NCBI GenBank assembly: GCA_024644285.1
Contig: JAHELH010000001.1
Coordinates: 10,414 to 66,103 of the forward strand
DNA: 55,690 bases
Source of the DNA: Paracoccaceae bacterium
GTDB lineage: Bacteria > Pseudomonadota > Alphaproteobacteria > Rhodobacterales > Rhodobacteraceae
Direction: 5' to 3'
Below are positions 43,071 through 52,001 of this stretch, in pieces. The notes beneath the pieces were generated by a model, which saw only the letters and a program-made list of their open reading frames with translations, ran no database searches and was not told the DNA's origin. Each line of letters begins with the position of its first letter. Position 1 is the first letter of the stretch. Made by a program: the position numbers and the translations under genes.

Positions 43071-43166
43071 GCGCCGTCCGGGAAACGCTCCGGCGATCCG
43101 TTCACGGCGCGAACGGGCGGAGCCCCAATAAGCCCAAGCGGCGCATCGTATCGAGGTAAACGAACA

Positions 43167-43889
43167 GTGAAGAAGCAGAATATCAAGACCGGTCCGGCCC
43201 ACGTCGCCATCATCATGGACGGAAATGGACGCTGGGCCAGGCAACGCGGCAAGCCACGGCTTTTCGGCCACCACGCCGGGGCGCGCCGGGTCCGCGAGAT
43301 TGTGCGCTCCTGTCCCGACCTGGGCGTCAAGTACCTGACGATCTTCGCGTTCTCGACCGAGAACTGGAGGCGCACCCAGACCGAGGTTGCCGGGCTGATG
43401 TCGCTGTTCCGGCGTTACATCACCCGCGAAGCCCAGGCGCTGTTCCGCGAAAACGTGCGCGTGCGCTTCATCGGCGACCGCATCAAGCTTGACGACAAGC
43501 TCGTCGCGCTGATGGACGAGCTGGAACTGCTGACCGCGGGCAATGACGGCACCCATCTGACCATCGCCCTCAATTACGGCGGCCGCGACGAGGTGGCGCG
43601 CGCCACCAAGCGACTGGCGCGCGAGGTCAAGGCGGGCAGGGTGGACCCCGAGACCGTCGATGGCGAAACGCTTGCGCATTACCTGGATACCTATTTCCTG
43701 CCCGATCCGGACCTGGTGATCCGCACCAGTGGCGAGGCGCGGATCTCGAACTTCCTGCTCTGGCAGTCGGCCTATGCCGAGTACGAATTCATCGACACGC
43801 TGTGGCCCGACTTCTCCGAGGAAATCTTCGCCCGCATCGTCACGGGCTTCGGCCGGCGCGAACGGCGCTACGGTGCCGTCCTGGCATGA
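43167..43889 (+). CDS. uppS: Isoprenyl transferase (undecaprenyl diphosphate synthase)
   Basis: The 240-aa cis-prenyltransferase builds the C55 lipid carrier for peptidoglycan and other glycans. Signatures: IIMDGNGRWARQRG (Asp for Mg binding), FAFSTENWRR, ALNYGGRDE and the late RTSGEARISNFLLWQSAYAE. It starts with GTG at 43167. The stop overlaps the cdsA ATG by 4 nt. Confidence 0.95.
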   Translation: MKKQNIKTGPAHVAIIMDGNGRWARQRGKPRLFGHHAGARRVREIVRSCPDLGVKYLTIFAFSTENWRRTQTEVAGLMSLFRRYITREAQALFRENVRVRFIGDRIKLDDKLVALMDELELLTAGNDGTHLTIALNYGGRDEVARATKRLAREVKAGRVDPETVDGETLAHYLDTYFLPDPDLVIRTSGEARISNFLLWQSAYAEYEFIDTLWPDFSEEIFARIVTGFGRRERRYGAVLA

Positions 43890-44683
43890 GCCGACCGGCG
43901 CCGAACTGGGACGATCTGCGCCCCAGGCTGATCACCGGCGCGGCGCTGATCATCGTGGGCGCCATCGAGATATGGCTGGGCGGGCTTTGGTTCGCCTCGA
44001 TGGCGGCGCTGGTGACCGGCATCATCATCTGGGAACTGGTGCAGATGTGCGGTCCGCTGCGGCCGCAGCGCGCGATTCAGCTGGCCGTGCTGACCGGCGC
44101 CATGGTGCTGTTCGCGCGGCCGCTGCCGGTGGTCTGGGCGCTCTTGGTGCTGGCGGTGCCCGCGGTCGTGGGCATGCTGGCGCTGAAGGACCGCAATCCC
44201 AGGATCTTCTTTCTGTTCGCGGTGGCCGTCCTGCTGGCGGGCTACGGCCTGATCGTGTTCCGCGACAGCTATTCCATCGTCTGGTTCTGCTGGCTGATCC
44301 TGATCGTCGTGGCCACCGACATCGCCGGCTATTTCGGTGGCCGCATGATCGGCGGCAAGAAGTTCTGGCCGAAGGTCAGCCCCAAGAAGACCTGGGCCGG
44401 CATCCTGTCGGGCTGGGCCGTCTCGGCGGTGATCGGGGCGCTGTTCCTGACATTTACCGATGCCGGCCGCGACATCATCTGGATCTCGGTCATCCTGTCC
44501 TTCGCCTCGCAGATGGGCGACATCGCGCAAAGCTCGGTGAAACGGCGCATGGGGGTCAAGGACAGCTCGAACCTGCTCCCCGGCCACGGCGGCCTTTTCG
44601 ACCGGTTCGACGCGCTGCTGGGCGCGTCCCTGTTCATGCTGCTGACCGCCCTGGTGGTCGACGTGCCGGATCTGCAATTCTGA
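43886..44683 (+). CDS. cdsA: Phosphatidate cytidylyltransferase
   Basis: The 265-aa inner-membrane enzyme makes CDP-diacylglycerol from phosphatidic acid and CTP. It has about seven or eight membrane segments. The family signature lies near the C-terminus: SSVKRRMGVKDSSNLLPGHG, with GGLFDRFDAL after it. KKTWAGILSG in the preceding loop also matches. Coupled to uppS by ATGA overlap and 1 nt from dxr. Confidence 0.95.
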   Translation: MSRPAPNWDDLRPRLITGAALIIVGAIEIWLGGLWFASMAALVTGIIIWELVQMCGPLRPQRAIQLAVLTGAMVLFARPLPVVWALLVLAVPAVVGMLALKDRNPRIFFLFAVAVLLAGYGLIVFRDSYSIVWFCWLILIVVATDIAGYFGGRMIGGKKFWPKVSPKKTWAGILSGWAVSAVIGALFLTFTDAGRDIIWISVILSFASQMGDIAQSSVKRRMGVKDSSNLLPGHGGLFDRFDALLGASLFMLLTALVVDVPDLQF

Positions 44684-44684
44684 A

Positions 44685-45857
44685 ATGGCACGCCGGGTCT
44701 CAATCTTCGGGGCCACCGGATCGGTGGGCCAGAACACCATCGATCTGATCGCCCGCGACCGGGAATCATACGACATCATAGCCTTGACGGGCGGCGCCAA
44801 TGTGGAACAGCTGGCCGCCGATGCCCGCCGCCTTGGCGCGCAGGTGGCGGTCACCGCGTTCGAGGACCGGCTGGGCGAATTGCGCGACGCGCTTGCCGGC
44901 AGCGGCGTCGAGGCGGCGGCAGGCGAGACCGCGCTGCTCGAGGCCGCCGACCGGCCGGCCGACTGGGTGATGTCTGCCATCGTCGGCGCGGCGGGGCTGG
45001 CGCCTGGCATCCACACGCTGCGCCACGGTGGCATCCTGGCGCTGGCCAACAAGGAAAGTCTCGTGACGGCGGGGCCGCTGTTAACGGCGGAGGCGCGGGC
45101 GCACGGCGCCACGATCTTGCCCGTGGACAGCGAGCATTCGGGCGTGTTCCAGGCCCTGACCGGCGAGCGCATCGAGGATGTCGAGCGCGTCATCATCACC
45201 GCCAGCGGCGGCGCGTTCCGCGACTGGCCGCTCGAGGCGCTGGAACACGCGACCCCCGATCAGGCGTCGAACCATCCGAATTGGGACATGGGCCAGCGGA
45301 TCACCATCGATTCGGCGTCCATGTTCAACAAGTCCATGGAACTCATTGAAACCAAGGAGTTCTTCGGGATCGCGCCCGATCGGATCGAGGTGCTGATCCA
45401 CCCCGAAAGCCTGGTTCACGCGCTGGTGGGGTTCCGCGACGGCGCGCTCATGGCGCATGTCGGCCCGCCTGACATGCGGCATGCCATCGGCTATGCGCTG
45501 CACTGGCCGGAACGCCGGGCGCTGCCGGTCGAACGGCTCGACCTTGCGCAGATTGGACAGCTTACTTTTGCGGCCCCCGACGAGACACGCTGGCCGGCGT
45601 TGCGCCTGGCGCGAGAGGTCATGGCGACGGGCGGCCTTGCGGGTACCGCATTCACCGCCGCGAAAGAGCGCGCGCTCGATGCCTTCATCGAGCGGCGCAT
45701 AGGATTTTCCGCGATGGCGCGGGTGGTCGAGGAGACACTTGCGCGGCTGTCATCCGCTTCCGGCCTTGGTTCCGACACGATTACCCTTGATAACGTGGCC
45801 CGGATGGACCATCTCGCCCGGATAACCGCGGACGAGATCATCGCGCAGGCAGGCTAG
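44685..45857 (+). CDS. dxr: 1-deoxy-D-xylulose-5-phosphate reductoisomerase
   Basis: The 390-aa enzyme performs the second step of the MEP isoprenoid pathway. The N-terminal NADPH motif is GATGSVGQNTIDL. The active-site region includes LANKESLVTAG, PVDSEHSGVFQAL, ITASGGAFRDW and the flexible-loop NHPNWDMGQRITIDSASM. It shares the block with uppS, which consumes the downstream product. Confidence 0.96.
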   Translation: MARRVSIFGATGSVGQNTIDLIARDRESYDIIALTGGANVEQLAADARRLGAQVAVTAFEDRLGELRDALAGSGVEAAAGETALLEAADRPADWVMSAIVGAAGLAPGIHTLRHGGILALANKESLVTAGPLLTAEARAHGATILPVDSEHSGVFQALTGERIEDVERVIITASGGAFRDWPLEALEHATPDQASNHPNWDMGQRITIDSASMFNKSMELIETKEFFGIAPDRIEVLIHPESLVHALVGFRDGALMAHVGPPDMRHAIGYALHWPERRALPVERLDLAQIGQLTFAAPDETRWPALRLAREVMATGGLAGTAFTAAKERALDAFIERRIGFSAMARVVEETLARLSSASGLGSDTITLDNVARMDHLARITADEIIAQAG

Positions 45858-45868
45858 GGCATAGACAA

Positions 45869-47206
45869 TTGGAACTCACCGCACTGATCCCGCAATTCGG
45901 CAACCTGCTCTATACAATCGGTGCGTTCATCATCGCGTTGTCGGTCATCGTCGCGGTGCATGAATACGGCCACTACATCGTCGGGCGCTGGTGCGGCATC
46001 AAGGCAGAGATATTCTCGATCGGCTTCGGACCGGTGCTCTGGTCCCGGCCCGACAAGCACGGGACGGTGTGGCAGATCGCGGCGCTGCCCTTCGGCGGCT
46101 ATGTCAAGTTCCTGGGCGACGCCAGCGCGGTCAGCGACAAGGCGGCGGACGATTACGAGGAATTGCCCGAAGAGACCAAGCGGCACACCATGCACGGCGC
46201 ACCGCTGTGGGCGCGCGCGGCGACCGTGGCGGCGGGACCCTTATTCAACTTCGCCCTTTCGATCCTTGTTTTCGGGGCAATATTGCTGTTTCGCGGCGTA
46301 GCCTCGGACCCGCTGACGATCGCAGAATTACGCCCGATGCCGAGCCTTGAGGGGCAGTTACAGCCGGGGGACGAGATCCTGGCGATCGCCGGCCAGGACA
46401 CCCCCGAGGTCGAGGATTTCGACGGATTCGTGGATAAGCTGCCGGTCGCCCCGGCGCTCGACTACACCCTGCGCCGCAAAGGCGACACGATCACCGTGGC
46501 CGCGCCCTATCCGTTCCCGCCGCTTGTCTCCGGCCTGACACCCGGCTCGGCGGCGATGGAGGCGGGCCTCGAGGTGGACGACGTCATATTGCGTGTCGAC
46601 GGCCAGGCGCTGGTCGCTTTCGACGAACTGCGCGAGGCGGTGGTCGCATCGGAAGGCAATCCGCTGACGCTGACCATCTGGCGCGACGGTGAAACATTCG
46701 ACGTGACGCTGACTCCTCGCAGCATGGATTTGCCGCGCGCCGACGGCGGCTTCGAGACGCGCTATCTCATCGGCATCACGGGCGGATTGTTTTTTGCCCC
46801 GGCCACCGAGACGCCGGGGCTCTTCGAGACCCTGTCCTACGGCGTCAACCAGACGTTCTACATCATCCGGTCCTCGCTCAGCGGGCTGTACCACATGGCC
46901 GCCGGACTGATCGACTCGTGCAACCTGCGTGGCCCGCTCGGCATCGCCGAGACCAGCGGGCAGGCGGCCAGCCAGGGCTGGACCAGCTTCATCTGGTTCA
47001 TCGCGGTGCTCAGCACGGCGGTGGGGCTGCTGAACCTGTTCCCGATCCCGGTGCTCGACGGCGGCCACCTGGTGTTCCACGCCTACGAGGCGATGGCCGG
47101 AAAACCGCCCAGCGACAAGGCGCTCAACGTCCTGATGGCCGTCGGGCTGGCGATGTTGCTGATGCTGATGGCGTTCGCGCTGGGCAACGATCTGTTCTGC
47201 CCGTAA
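45869..47206 (+). CDS. rseP: Site-2 metalloprotease RseP
   Basis: The 445-aa intramembrane protease cleaves anti-sigma factors and remnant signal peptides. Zinc ligands are in VHEYGHYIVGRW (His31, Glu32, His35), with the third in NLFPIPVLDGGH near the C-terminus. Two PDZ-like regions lie between (about 125-190 and 210-285, with LTPGSAAMEAGLEVDDVILR partly typical). The start is TTG at 45869, 11 nt after dxr. Four membrane segments are predicted. Confidence 0.94.
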   Translation: MELTALIPQFGNLLYTIGAFIIALSVIVAVHEYGHYIVGRWCGIKAEIFSIGFGPVLWSRPDKHGTVWQIAALPFGGYVKFLGDASAVSDKAADDYEELPEETKRHTMHGAPLWARAATVAAGPLFNFALSILVFGAILLFRGVASDPLTIAELRPMPSLEGQLQPGDEILAIAGQDTPEVEDFDGFVDKLPVAPALDYTLRRKGDTITVAAPYPFPPLVSGLTPGSAAMEAGLEVDDVILRVDGQALVAFDELREAVVASEGNPLTLTIWRDGETFDVTLTPRSMDLPRADGGFETRYLIGITGGLFFAPATETPGLFETLSYGVNQTFYIIRSSLSGLYHMAAGLIDSCNLRGPLGIAETSGQAASQGWTSFIWFIAVLSTAVGLLNLFPIPVLDGGHLVFHAYEAMAGKPPSDKALNVLMAVGLAMLLMLMAFALGNDLFCP

Positions 47207-47291
47207 GTCTCCGCGATTCCGCCGCAATCCCGCCATATTTGCCGCTTATCAAATCTCGCGCGTTGTGTTGCGCGGAACAAGGAGTGGACGG

Positions 47292-47417
47292 ATGGACGCT
47301 ATCCGGAACGGCTATCAAGGCCTGTCGCTGCTGGCGAACCTGAACTGGGACAGATTTCTGTTCCTGGGCCTCAGCGGTGCTGCGCTGTTCCTGGCAGGCT
47401 ATATCGTCTCGCTCTAG
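47292..47417 (+). CDS. 41-aa single-pass membrane protein
   Basis: ATG at 47292, after a good GGAG about 7 nt upstream, opens 41 codons ending TAG. The product has a polar N-terminus (MDAIRNGYQGL), then a hydrophobic helix (about 22-40: FLFLGLSGAALFLAGYIV). It sits between rseP and bamA, before an intrinsic terminator, so it is the last gene of that transcript segment. No family recognised; position near envelope assembly genes is suggestive only. Confidence 0.65.
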   Translation: MDAIRNGYQGLSLLANLNWDRFLFLGLSGAALFLAGYIVSL

Positions 47418-47474
47418 GCCCGGTACCGCCCCGGAAACTTCTTCCAAGCCCCTGGAAGAAATGACGAAAATCCG

Positions 47475-47496
47475 CACCCGCTTTGGCGGGTGTTTT
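47475..47496 (+). terminator. Intrinsic terminator after the 41-aa gene
   Basis: CACCCGC (47475-47481) pairs with GCGGGTG (47486-47492) around TTTG, followed by TTTTGC. It separates the pyrH-rseP transcript from the bamA operon. Confidence 0.75.
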
Positions 47497-47614
47497 GCTG
47501 TCCGGACCTGTGCGGCCCGGTTTGCCGGAACGAATGCCAGGAAAAGCGGTGCATTTATACCATATCTAGTGGCACGATTCGCCCTGCAACATACCGCTGG
47601 GTGATTTCTGCCTT

Positions 47615-47643
47615 TTGACAAGCGTTTGCATAGCCGTTACTCA
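47615..47643 (+). promoter_or_regulatory. Sigma70-type promoter of the bamA operon
   Basis: TTGACA at 47615-47620 is a perfect -35 box. The -10 candidate TACTCA (47638-47643) is 17 nt downstream but matches weakly. It lies just after the terminator and about 40 nt before the bamA ATG. Confidence 0.55.
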
Positions 47644-47684
47644 CTTTTCCAAACCTGCGACAGTCGGGACGGGGGCGTTAGATT

Positions 47685-50027
47685 ATGGCATCGAGGCGAA
47701 CAATGCAGGCAGACCGTGCGGGGGCAGTCACTCTGCTGCGGGTGCTTTCGCTCTTTTTCTTCGTCGCAGCAGCCGGGTACACCGCCTCGGCGCCGCAGGC
47801 ACAGGCCCAGGTCTACCGTTTCACGACGATCCAGATCGAGGGCAACACACGGATCGAACCCGGCACCATCCTCAGCTATGTGGGCATCGCCCGGAACGAA
47901 ACGATCACCGCGGGCCAGTTGAACGACGGCTACCAACGCCTGCTGAACTCGGGCCTGTTCGAGACCGTGAATTTCGACCCGCGCGGCGCGACCCTTGTGA
48001 TCGAGGTTCAGGAATATCCCACGATCAACGTGATCAGCATCGAGGGCAACCGCAGGCTCAAGGACGAGGATCTGGAAACGGTCATCCAGTCCCAGTCGCG
48101 GCGGGTCTATTCGCCGACGCTGGCCGAACAGGACGCGGCCGCCATCACACAGGCCTACGAACAGGCAGGGCAGCTGGGCGCGGCGGTCGACCCGGTGATC
48201 ATCCGGCGCTCCAACAACCGCGTCGACCTGGTCTTCGAAGTCAAGGAAAGCCGCGTGGTCGAGGTCGAGCGGATAAGCTTCGTCGGCAACCGTGCCTATA
48301 GCGACCGCCGCCTGCGCCGGGTGCTGGAAAGCAAGCAGGCGGGCCTCTTCCGCCAGATCATCCAGCGCGACACCTTCGTCGAGGATCGCCTGGAATTCGA
48401 CAAGCAGGTGCTGCGCGACTTCTACCTGTCGCGCGGCTATCCGGATTTCGAGATCCTGTCGGTCTCGTCGGAATTCTCCCGCGAGCGCAACGCCTTTTTC
48501 GTTGTCTTCAATGTCCGCGAGGGCCAGCAATACCGCCTGGGCGACATCACCGTCGTCTCCGACCTGCCCGAAATCGATGTCGACGAGTTCCAGGATGTAG
48601 TCCGCATCCGCGGGGGCCAGATCTGGTCGCCGAACGCGGTCGATTCCACCATCGCGCGGCTCGAGCGGCTGGCGATCCAGAAGGACCTCAGCTTCATCCG
48701 GGTCGAGCCGCGGATCACCCGCAATGACCGCAACCTGACGCTGGATATCGAATTCGCCGTCGTCCGCGGCGACCGCATCTTTGTCGAGCGCATCGACATC
48801 GAGGGCAACGCCACCACGCTGGACCGTGTCATTCGGCGCCAGTTCCGAACCGTCGAGGGCGACCCGTTCAACCCCCGCGAAATCCGCGAAGCCGCCGAGC
48901 GCATCCGCGCGCTCGGGTTCTTCTCCAAGGCCGATGTGACCGCGCGCGAGGGCAGCAGCGCCGATCAGGTTATCGTCGACGTCGATGTCGAGGAACAGCC
49001 CACCGGCTCGCTCGGATTCGGCGCCACCTACAGCGCCTCTACCGGGGTCGGTTTCACGATCAGCTTCGCCGAGCGCAACTTCCTCGGCCGCGGCCAGTCG
49101 CTGTCTTTCGAACTGGCCACCGCCACCGATAGCGGAACCTACGGTTTGAGCTTCGCGGAACCCGCCTTCCTGGGCCGCGATCTGCGCTTCGGGATTTCCG
49201 CCTCGTACTCCGAAACCAACACGGTCTCGAACACCTTCTACAACACCCGCTCCGGACTGTTCTCGCCGTCGCTGGAATTCCCGGTCAGCGAATACGGACG
49301 GCTCGGGGTCAAGTATTTCCTCACCGGAGCCGAGATCACCGACGTCCCCGCCACCTCATCGACAATCCTGGCGACCGAAGCCGCCCGCGGGTTGGAGGTC
49401 GCCAGCGGCGTCGGCTACACCTACACCTACAGCACGCTGGATAGCGGGCTGAACCCCGATGCCGGGGTGCTGCTGCGCTTTGGCCAGGACTTCGCCGGGA
49501 TCGGCGGCGATCTGGAATACATCCGTACCACCGCGCTGGCCGTCGCCGAGACCAAGGCCTGGAACAACGACTTGACGCTCCGCGCCGTCTTCGAAGGCGG
49601 CGTTCATGCTTCGCTGGGCGGAGGGGTCAGCAAGATCACCGAGCGCTTCACGCTGAACAACAGGATGCGCGGCTTCGACATCTTTGGCGCCGGGCCACGC
49701 GATCTGACCGCTGGGAACACGGACGCACTTGGCGGCAACTACTTCGCCGTTGCCAAGTTCGAGGCCGAGTTCCCGCTGGGACTGCCAGAGGAATACGGCG
49801 TCACTGGCGGCGTCTTCCTCGACGTCGGCTCGGTCTGGGGGCTGGACAACACGATGGGCTCCGGCGGCCCGGTCGATGACAGCCTGCACCTTCGCTCGGC
49901 TGTAGGCGTCTCGATCTTCTGGGATACTCCGATCGGCCCGCTGCGCTTCAACTTCTCCAAGGCGATCCAAAAGCAGCCCTACGATATCGAGCGGTCGTTC
50001 GATCTGACGATCTCGACCAGGTTCTGA
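47685..50027 (+). CDS. bamA: Outer membrane protein assembly factor BamA
   Basis: The 780-aa protein is the core of the BAM complex inserting beta-barrels in the outer membrane. A signal peptide ends near AQA-QV (residue 43). Five POTRA domains run over about 45-440 (first IQIEGNTRIEPGTI, fourth and fifth IDIEGNATTLDRVIRRQF). A 16-strand barrel follows, including the RGF loop motif (NRMRGFDIFG) and a C-terminal Phe. The start ATG 47685 follows a GGGGG-rich Shine-Dalgarno; ATG 47703 is possible. Confidence 0.96.
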   Translation: MASRRTMQADRAGAVTLLRVLSLFFFVAAAGYTASAPQAQAQVYRFTTIQIEGNTRIEPGTILSYVGIARNETITAGQLNDGYQRLLNSGLFETVNFDPRGATLVIEVQEYPTINVISIEGNRRLKDEDLETVIQSQSRRVYSPTLAEQDAAAITQAYEQAGQLGAAVDPVIIRRSNNRVDLVFEVKESRVVEVERISFVGNRAYSDRRLRRVLESKQAGLFRQIIQRDTFVEDRLEFDKQVLRDFYLSRGYPDFEILSVSSEFSRERNAFFVVFNVREGQQYRLGDITVVSDLPEIDVDEFQDVVRIRGGQIWSPNAVDSTIARLERLAIQKDLSFIRVEPRITRNDRNLTLDIEFAVVRGDRIFVERIDIEGNATTLDRVIRRQFRTVEGDPFNPREIREAAERIRALGFFSKADVTAREGSSADQVIVDVDVEEQPTGSLGFGATYSASTGVGFTISFAERNFLGRGQSLSFELATATDSGTYGLSFAEPAFLGRDLRFGISASYSETNTVSNTFYNTRSGLFSPSLEFPVSEYGRLGVKYFLTGAEITDVPATSSTILATEAARGLEVASGVGYTYTYSTLDSGLNPDAGVLLRFGQDFAGIGGDLEYIRTTALAVAETKAWNNDLTLRAVFEGGVHASLGGGVSKITERFTLNNRMRGFDIFGAGPRDLTAGNTDALGGNYFAVAKFEAEFPLGLPEEYGVTGGVFLDVGSVWGLDNTMGSGGPVDDSLHLRSAVGVSIFWDTPIGPLRFNFSKAIQKQPYDIERSFDLTISTRF

Positions 50028-50030
50028 GCC

Positions 50031-50672
50031 ATGCGACCGGCCCGCCGCATCCGGCTGGCCACGCTGGGCCTCGCTGCCGTTCTGTCCGCCGGGCAGGCGT
50101 CGGGGCAGGAGGCCCTGCAATTCCCGTCGCCGATTCTGACGCTGGACCAGGAGGCGCTGTATAACGGCAGCCTCGCGGCAGAGCGCATTTCCGAAGAGAT
50201 CGAGCGGCGCGGCGACGAACTGGCCGCCGAGAACCGGGAAATCGAGGCGCGCCTGGTGGCCGAGGAGCTTGAACTGACCGAAAAGCGGCCGACCATGGAC
50301 CCCGAGGCATTCGGCCAGCTTGCCGACGCCTTCGACGAAAAGGTGCAGAGGCTGCGCGCCGAACAGGACGCCAAGACCCGCGAATTGCAGCGCCTGCGTG
50401 ATCGCGAGCGGCAGACCTTCCTTCGCCGTATCAGTCCGATCCTGGGCGAGATCGTGCGCGAGCGCGGAGCGGTCGTGGTGCTCGACCGCCGTTCGGTCTT
50501 TCTTTCGGCCGAAAGCATCGACATCACACAAGAGGCCATCGACCGGATAAACGCCGCCTTCGAAGAGGACGAGGCACTGCCCGGCCCGGACGCGCCCGAG
50601 CCCGAACCCCCCGCGCCGGTGCCGACCGCACCTGGCGATCCCGGCCAGCCGCCATCGCCCGCCGATCCCTGA
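50031..50672 (+). CDS. OmpH/Skp family periplasmic chaperone
   Basis: The 213-aa protein has a signal peptide ending near ASG-QE, then the OmpH/Skp domain: a short beta start (ILTLDQEALY), two long coiled-coil tentacle helices (about 50-130), and a closing strand VVVLDRRSVFLS. A Pro-rich acidic tail (about 180-213) is an addition to the usual fold. It delivers unfolded outer-membrane proteins to BAM. It starts 3 nt after bamA, a conserved order. Confidence 0.92.
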   Translation: MRPARRIRLATLGLAAVLSAGQASGQEALQFPSPILTLDQEALYNGSLAAERISEEIERRGDELAAENREIEARLVAEELELTEKRPTMDPEAFGQLADAFDEKVQRLRAEQDAKTRELQRLRDRERQTFLRRISPILGEIVRERGAVVVLDRRSVFLSAESIDITQEAIDRINAAFEEDEALPGPDAPEPEPPAPVPTAPGDPGQPPSPADP

Positions 50673-50738
50673 GCCATTGTCTCGCCGCAGGGGGCTTGCT
50701 AGGACGAACCTGCCGCCGACAGGGACGAGGGATTATCC

Positions 50739-51197
50739 ATGACTGACGCGCTCAAGACCGCTGATATCCACCTGATCCAGCGGATCATCCCGCATCGGTA
50801 TCCATTCCTGCTGGTGGACCGGGTGGTCGACATCGACGGCGCCAAGACCGCCACCGGTATCAAGAACGTCACCTTCAACGAACCGCACTTCCAGGGCCAT
50901 TTCCCCGGAGCGCCGATCATGCCCGGCGTCACCATCATCGAGGCGATGGCGCAGACGGCGGCCGTCATGGTCGGCGTGGCGCAGGACATGGCGGACCAGA
51001 ATTTCCTGATCTATTTCATGGCCATCGACGGATGCAAATTCCGGCGCAAGGTGGTCCCCGGAGACGTGCTGAAGCTGCATGTCGAGACCAGGCGCGGCGG
51101 CGGCAAGATCTGGAAATTCGTCGGCCGCGCCGAGGTCGAGGGCGATCTGGCCGCCGAGGCGGAGTTTACCGCCATGATCGATTTCAACGCCGGCTGA
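50739..51197 (+). CDS. fabZ: 3-hydroxyacyl-ACP dehydratase FabZ
   Basis: The 152-aa hot-dog enzyme dehydrates 3-hydroxyacyl-ACP in fatty acid elongation, competing with LpxA and LpxD for the same substrate. The catalytic His is in HFPGAPIMPGVTIIEAMAQ, with the partner Glu in the same helix. IIPHRYPFLLVDRV marks the N-terminus. A GACGAGGG lies upstream of the ATG. It is 6 nt before lpxA. Confidence 0.95.
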   Translation: MTDALKTADIHLIQRIIPHRYPFLLVDRVVDIDGAKTATGIKNVTFNEPHFQGHFPGAPIMPGVTIIEAMAQTAAVMVGVAQDMADQNFLIYFMAIDGCKFRRKVVPGDVLKLHVETRRGGGKIWKFVGRAEVEGDLAAEAEFTAMIDFNAG

Positions 51198-51203
51198 CGC
51201 TGC

Positions 51204-52001
51204 ATGGCCGTCCACGCCTCTGCGCAGGTCCATGCCAGCGCCGTCGTCGAGGACGGCGCCGAGATCGGCGCGGGCGTGCGGATCGGTCCGTTCGCCTGTA
51301 TCGGCTCTAAGGTGCGGCTCGACAAGGGCGTCGAGGTCAAGAGCCACGCGGTCGTCGCCGGCGACACCGAAATCGGCGAGGGCACGGTCATCTTCCCCTA
51401 TGCCTGCATCGGAGAGATCCCGCAGGATCTGAAATATGCCGGCGAGGACACACGGCTGATCGTCGGCGCGCGCAACCGTATCCGAGAGGGCGTGACGATG
51501 AACACCGGCACCGAGGGCGGTGGCGGCGTGACGCAAGTCGGCGACGACAACCTGTTCATGACCGGTGCGCATGTCGGCCACGACGTGACGCTGGGCAACC
51601 GCGTGGTGGTGGCCAACCAGGTGGCCTTTGCCGGGCATTGCGTGATCAGCGACGACGTGATCATCGGCGGCCTGTCGGGCATTCATCAATGGGTGCGCAT
51701 CGGCCGCGGCGCGATCGTCGGCGCGGTGACGATGGTCACCCACGACGTGATCCCCTACGGGCTGGTCCAGGGTCCGCGCGGCGTGCTGGACGGCCTGAAC
51801 CTCGTCGGGCTGAAGCGCAAGGGCGTGGCCCGCGGCGAGATCTCGGCGCTGCGCGCCGCCTATCGTTCGCTGGCCGAGGGCGAGGGCGCTTTCCAGGACC
51901 GCGCCCGCAGGCTCGCCGCCGAGACCGACAGCGCCTACGTGCGCGAGGTCACCGATTTCGTGCTGGCGGGCAGCGACCGGTCCTACCTGACACCGCGCTG
52001 A
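51204..52001 (+). CDS. lpxA: UDP-N-acetylglucosamine acyltransferase
   Basis: The 265-aa enzyme starts lipid A synthesis by moving a 3-hydroxyacyl chain from ACP to UDP-GlcNAc. Hexapeptide beta-helix repeats fill residues about 1-190 (IGAGVRIGPFACIG). The catalytic His is in MTGAHVGHDVTLGN, and the C-terminal helical domain follows. The stop TGA shares one base with the lpxI ATG. Confidence 0.96.
   Translation: MAVHASAQVHASAVVEDGAEIGAGVRIGPFACIGSKVRLDKGVEVKSHAVVAGDTEIGEGTVIFPYACIGEIPQDLKYAGEDTRLIVGARNRIREGVTMNTGTEGGGGVTQVGDDNLFMTGAHVGHDVTLGNRVVVANQVAFAGHCVISDDVIIGGLSGIHQWVRIGRGAIVGAVTMVTHDVIPYGLVQGPRGVLDGLNLVGLKRKGVARGEISALRAAYRSLAEGEGAFQDRARRLAAETDSAYVREVTDFVLAGSDRSYLTPR

Noticed and set aside
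41646..43679. 677-aa minus-strand ORF opposite pyrH, frr and uppS
   Set aside because: The sense strand encodes three unmistakable housekeeping genes; the antisense product has no recognisable fold.
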